Shown: in pieces, positions 62,172 to 64,000 of the stretch
Layout of the letters: each line of letters starts with the position of its first letter
How positions within the stretch are numbered: the stretch's first letter is position 1
NCBI RefSeq assembly: GCF_900188455.1
Contig: NZ_FZOL01000003.1
Location: 1-64,000 of the forward strand
DNA: 64,000 nucleotides
Source of the DNA: Pseudomonas japonica
GTDB taxonomy: Bacteria; Pseudomonadota; Gammaproteobacteria; Pseudomonadales; Pseudomonadaceae
Direction: 5' to 3'
Translations under genes and position numbers: made by a program
Notes under the pieces: generated by a model
The model's database searches: none
Told to the model about the DNA's origin: nothing
Seen by the model: the letters and a program-made list of their open reading frames with translations, nothing else

Positions 62172-62417
62172 TCAATGGGCCGGACACCCCTCGGCCTTCA
62201 CCGTGCGCTGGGTCGTTGCCGGATTCTTCGCCAGCTTCTCGCCCACCCGCGCCGGGCGTGGCTGCAGTTCACCGCCGCAGTTCGGGCATTGGCCCTTGAG
62301 GGTGTGTTCGGCGCAGGCGCGGCAGTAGGTGCATTCGAACGAACAGATCATCGCGTCGCGGCTGTCGCCGGGCAGTGGCGTGGCACAGCATTCGCAACAG
62401 GGGCGCAGTTCCAGCAT
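62172..62417 (-). CDS. DUF1272 zinc-ribbon-like protein
   Basis: 81 residues from ATG 62417 (AAGGA 8 nt upstream). Cys pattern LRPCCECCATPLP, FECTYCRACAEHTL and CPNCGGELQPRP matches the DUF1272 family, with several CxxC pairs likely to bind zinc. Function unknown. Confidence 0.88.
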   Translation of the reverse strand: MLELRPCCECCATPLPGDSRDAMICSFECTYCRACAEHTLKGQCPNCGGELQPRPARVGEKLAKNPATTQRTVKAEGCPAH

Positions 62418-62486
62418 CGGGGCGGTCCTTTCGAGGGGTGGTCGTCGCGCTAATGTGCAGGCGCCCCGGGGGCAATGCAACAGGTT

Positions 62487-63233
62487 TCAGGGGCGGTACA
62501 GGTGCGCATGTCCCGCGCGATAGAGCGCCGACTCGCTGAACGTGTCACTGGCCAGCACCCGTCCCACCAGGATCAGCGCGGTACGCCGGAAACCCTTGGC
62601 CGCGGTCAGGTCGACGATATCGTCCAGCGTGCCCAGCACCCAGTCCTGGTCCGGCCAGGTGGCGCGGTGAACCACGGCGATCGGACAGTCGCCGCCGTAG
62701 TGCGGGCGCAGCTCCTCGACGATCCTGGCCAGGTGGCGCACCCCGAGGTGAATCGCCAGGGTGGTCTTGTGACTGGCCAGGCTGGCCAGGGCTTCACCTT
62801 CCGGCATCGGCGAGGTGTCGGCGAAGCGGGTGAGGATCAGGCTCTGGGCGATGTCCGGCAGGGTCAGTTCGCAGCCCAGCAGGGCGGCGCTGGCGGCGGT
62901 GGCGGTGACCCCGGGGACGATCTCGTAGGGAATGCCCAGCTCGCGCAGGTGGCGGATCTGCTCGCCGATGGCGCCATACAGGCTCGGGTCGCCGCTGTGC
63001 ACCCGGGCCACATCGTGGCCTTGCGCGTGGGCCGCGCGGATCGCCTCGATGATCTGCTCCAGGTGCAGTTCGGCGCTGTTGATCACGCTGTCGGCGGTGT
63101 GCCCTTCGAGTACCGCGGCGGGTACCAGGGAGCCCGCGTAGATGATCACCGGGCACTGGCGGATCAGGCGCTGGCCCTTGACGGTGATCAGCTCCGGATC
63201 GCCGGGGCCGGCACCGATGAAATAGACGGTCAT
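62487..63233 (-). CDS. cobM: Precorrin-4 C11-methyltransferase CobM
   Basis: 248 residues from ATG 63233. Tetrapyrrole methylase motifs: VYFIGAGPGDPELITVKGQR, VIIYAGSLVP, VARVHSGDPSLYGAIGEQIR and YEIVPGVTATAASAALLGCE. It transfers a methyl group from S-adenosylmethionine to C11 of precorrin-4 in aerobic cobalamin synthesis. Follows cobE with a 29-bp gap. Confidence 0.95.
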   Translation of the reverse strand: MTVYFIGAGPGDPELITVKGQRLIRQCPVIIYAGSLVPAAVLEGHTADSVINSAELHLEQIIEAIRAAHAQGHDVARVHSGDPSLYGAIGEQIRHLRELGIPYEIVPGVTATAASAALLGCELTLPDIAQSLILTRFADTSPMPEGEALASLASHKTTLAIHLGVRHLARIVEELRPHYGGDCPIAVVHRATWPDQDWVLGTLDDIVDLTAAKGFRRTALILVGRVLASDTFSESALYRAGHAHLYRP

Positions 63234-63262
63234 TGCACAGTCTCTGAACGGAAGGCGGCGGA

Positions 63263-63688
63263 TTATCCGCCAGAAGCGGGTATCCAGGCCAATGCCAGGG
63301 TCATGTCGTCCCGCACGTGGCGTTCGACACGCAGTTGTGCCGGGGCGCCGCCCAGTTGCTCGGCCAGGGCCAGGGCGGAACTTTCCGCGACGCCATAGCA
63401 ACCGCTGTGGCGAAAGGCCGTGGCCGAACGATGGCTCAGGCGCGGGGTGAAGGCGGCGAGGTGCGCGGCGCTGTAGAAGTGCAGGGGCAGGACAAGGTCT
63501 TCGGCCAACTGCAGCAAGCCGGGCTCCCCGCGCTTGAGATCGATGCTGGCCAGTCCGGCCAGCGCGGCGAGCGACAGGTCATGGGCCTGCAGCACGTCAT
63601 GCACCAGACCGGCCAGGTCACTGGCCGGGATGCCGCGGCGGCAGCCCAGCCCGGCGTACAGCAGGGTTACGCCGGGCGGGAAGGGCAT
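63263..63688 (-). CDS. cobE: Cobalamin biosynthesis protein CobE (CbiG C-terminal type)
   Basis: 141 residues from ATG 63688. LLYAGLGCRRGIPASDLAGL, LAALAGLASIDLKRGEPGLL, FYSAAHLAAFTPRLS and GCYGVAESSALALAEQLGGA are the CobE/CbiG_C pattern. The start overlaps the cbtA stop (ATGA). Confidence 0.9.
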   Translation of the reverse strand: MPFPPGVTLLYAGLGCRRGIPASDLAGLVHDVLQAHDLSLAALAGLASIDLKRGEPGLLQLAEDLVLPLHFYSAAHLAAFTPRLSHRSATAFRHSGCYGVAESSALALAEQLGGAPAQLRVERHVRDDMTLALAWIPASGG

Positions 63689-64000
63689 CAGGCCGCCTGA
63701 CGCCGGTACAGCCAGGCGCTGAGCAGGCCCAGGGCCAGCCAGAAGCCGGCGTTGGTCAGCAGCGAGGCGATGATGAACTGCGTTTCCAGGGCTTCCGGCG
63801 CCAGGCTTTCGTGGACGTCCGGCTGCGGTGCGCCGATCACGTGGGGGATCACCAGCAGCACCAGGCCGGCGGCTTTCAGTACCCAGTTGCCGGCGAAGGC
63901 GATCAGTGCCAGGCCCACCGCGGTGGCCGCGGCGGTGCCGACCCACCAGAACTGGCGCTGGGCCAGGTCGGCGGCGGCGGTGCCCGGCAGCTCCGGTGGC
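63688..64000 (-). CDS. cbtA: Cobalt transporter CbtA, C-terminal part (5' end beyond the window)
   Basis: The frame is open to the window edge. The visible ~104 residues include PPELPGTAAADLAQRQFWWV, GLALIAFAGNWVLKAAG, IPHVIGAPQPDVHESLAPEA and a last membrane helix (LTNAGFWLALGLLSAWLY). These are the C-terminal features of CbtA, which imports cobalt for cobalamin synthesis. It overlaps cobE by 1 nt. Confidence 0.85.
   Translation of the reverse strand, partial: PPELPGTAAADLAQRQFWWVGTAAATAVGLALIAFAGNWVLKAAGLVLLVIPHVIGAPQPDVHESLAPEALETQFIIASLLTNAGFWLALGLLSAWLYRRQAA

Overview
The window reads as chromosomal DNA of a Pseudomonas species, probably from the fluorescens/putida side of the genus. 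The reasons are high G+C coding sequence throughout, Pseudomonas-type REP palindromes (variants of GTAGGAGCTGGCTTGCCTGCGA), the ureDABCE-hupE-ureFG order, and cobM/cobE/cbtA and HpaR-type genes. This is inference from gene content; no rRNA or tRNA gene is present to fix the species. I see no insertion sequence, prophage or CRISPR array.

Region 1 (1-8645): the 3' part of a giant YD/RHS-repeat polymorphic toxin gene. It has tandem 729-bp repeats, a LysM domain, a Gly/Ala-rich membrane-like segment and an HNH-like nuclease tip. A 4-nt-overlapping putative immunity gene follows, then a decayed tip fragment and an orphan immunity-like gene.

Region 2 (8830-27631, all minus strand): one tightly packed 25-gene operon, fliQ-fliR-flhB-flhA-flgF-flgG-flgA-flgH-flgI-flgB-flgC-fliE-fliF-fliG(short)-fliH-fliI-fliJ-fliK-flgD-flgE-fliM(short)-fliN-fliO-fliP-sigma28-like. 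It encodes a whole export apparatus, rod, P/L rings and hook. It has no flagellin, filament cap, hook-filament junction, stator, FlgJ, FlgM or chemotaxis gene. FliG appears to keep only its N and middle domains and lacks the torque domain. FliM lacks the CheY-binding N-terminus, FliF has a short tail, and FlgH lacks a lipobox. The locus looks like a flagellum-derived machine without a motor or filament, possibly a secretion or surface-hook device, and is the most unusual part of the window.

Region 3 (27857-43778): a divergent organosulfur-scavenging island. The minus-strand genes encode a DszC/SfnB-type flavin oxidoreductase, a two-subunit ABC exporter, an SsuD-like monooxygenase and a DszB-like protein in which the catalytic Cys is Ser. 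The plus-strand genes encode a DszB-like desulfinase with Cys/His/Arg retained, a class II aldolase-like protein, a second SsuD-like monooxygenase and a Dpp/Nik-type importer with a Tat lipoprotein. Two good -24/-12 (sigma54) promoters point outward from the 307-bp divergent gap. The set suggests a route in which an organosulfur compound is imported, oxidised to sulfone, sulfinate or sulfonate, and its sulfur released as sulfite.

Region 4 (43807-49702): a REP pair, a sigma54-like site, and the complete urease operon with a HupE/UreJ nickel permease.

Region 5 (49703-55455): a small accessory block (cupin, M14 carboxypeptidase, SDR lacking its Tyr/Lys pair, LysR regulator, alpha/beta hydrolase). 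It is bracketed by two homologous ~440-bp giant palindromes with embedded REP arms and a covarying central stem.

Region 6 (55799-64000): a chemoreceptor, a 27-aa membrane peptide, a GNAT enzyme, ThpR, a lipoprotein, a PuuD-type hydrolase, a MarR/HpaR regulator, a small membrane protein, a DUF1272 zinc protein, and the start of a cobalamin cluster (cbtA-cobE-cobM).
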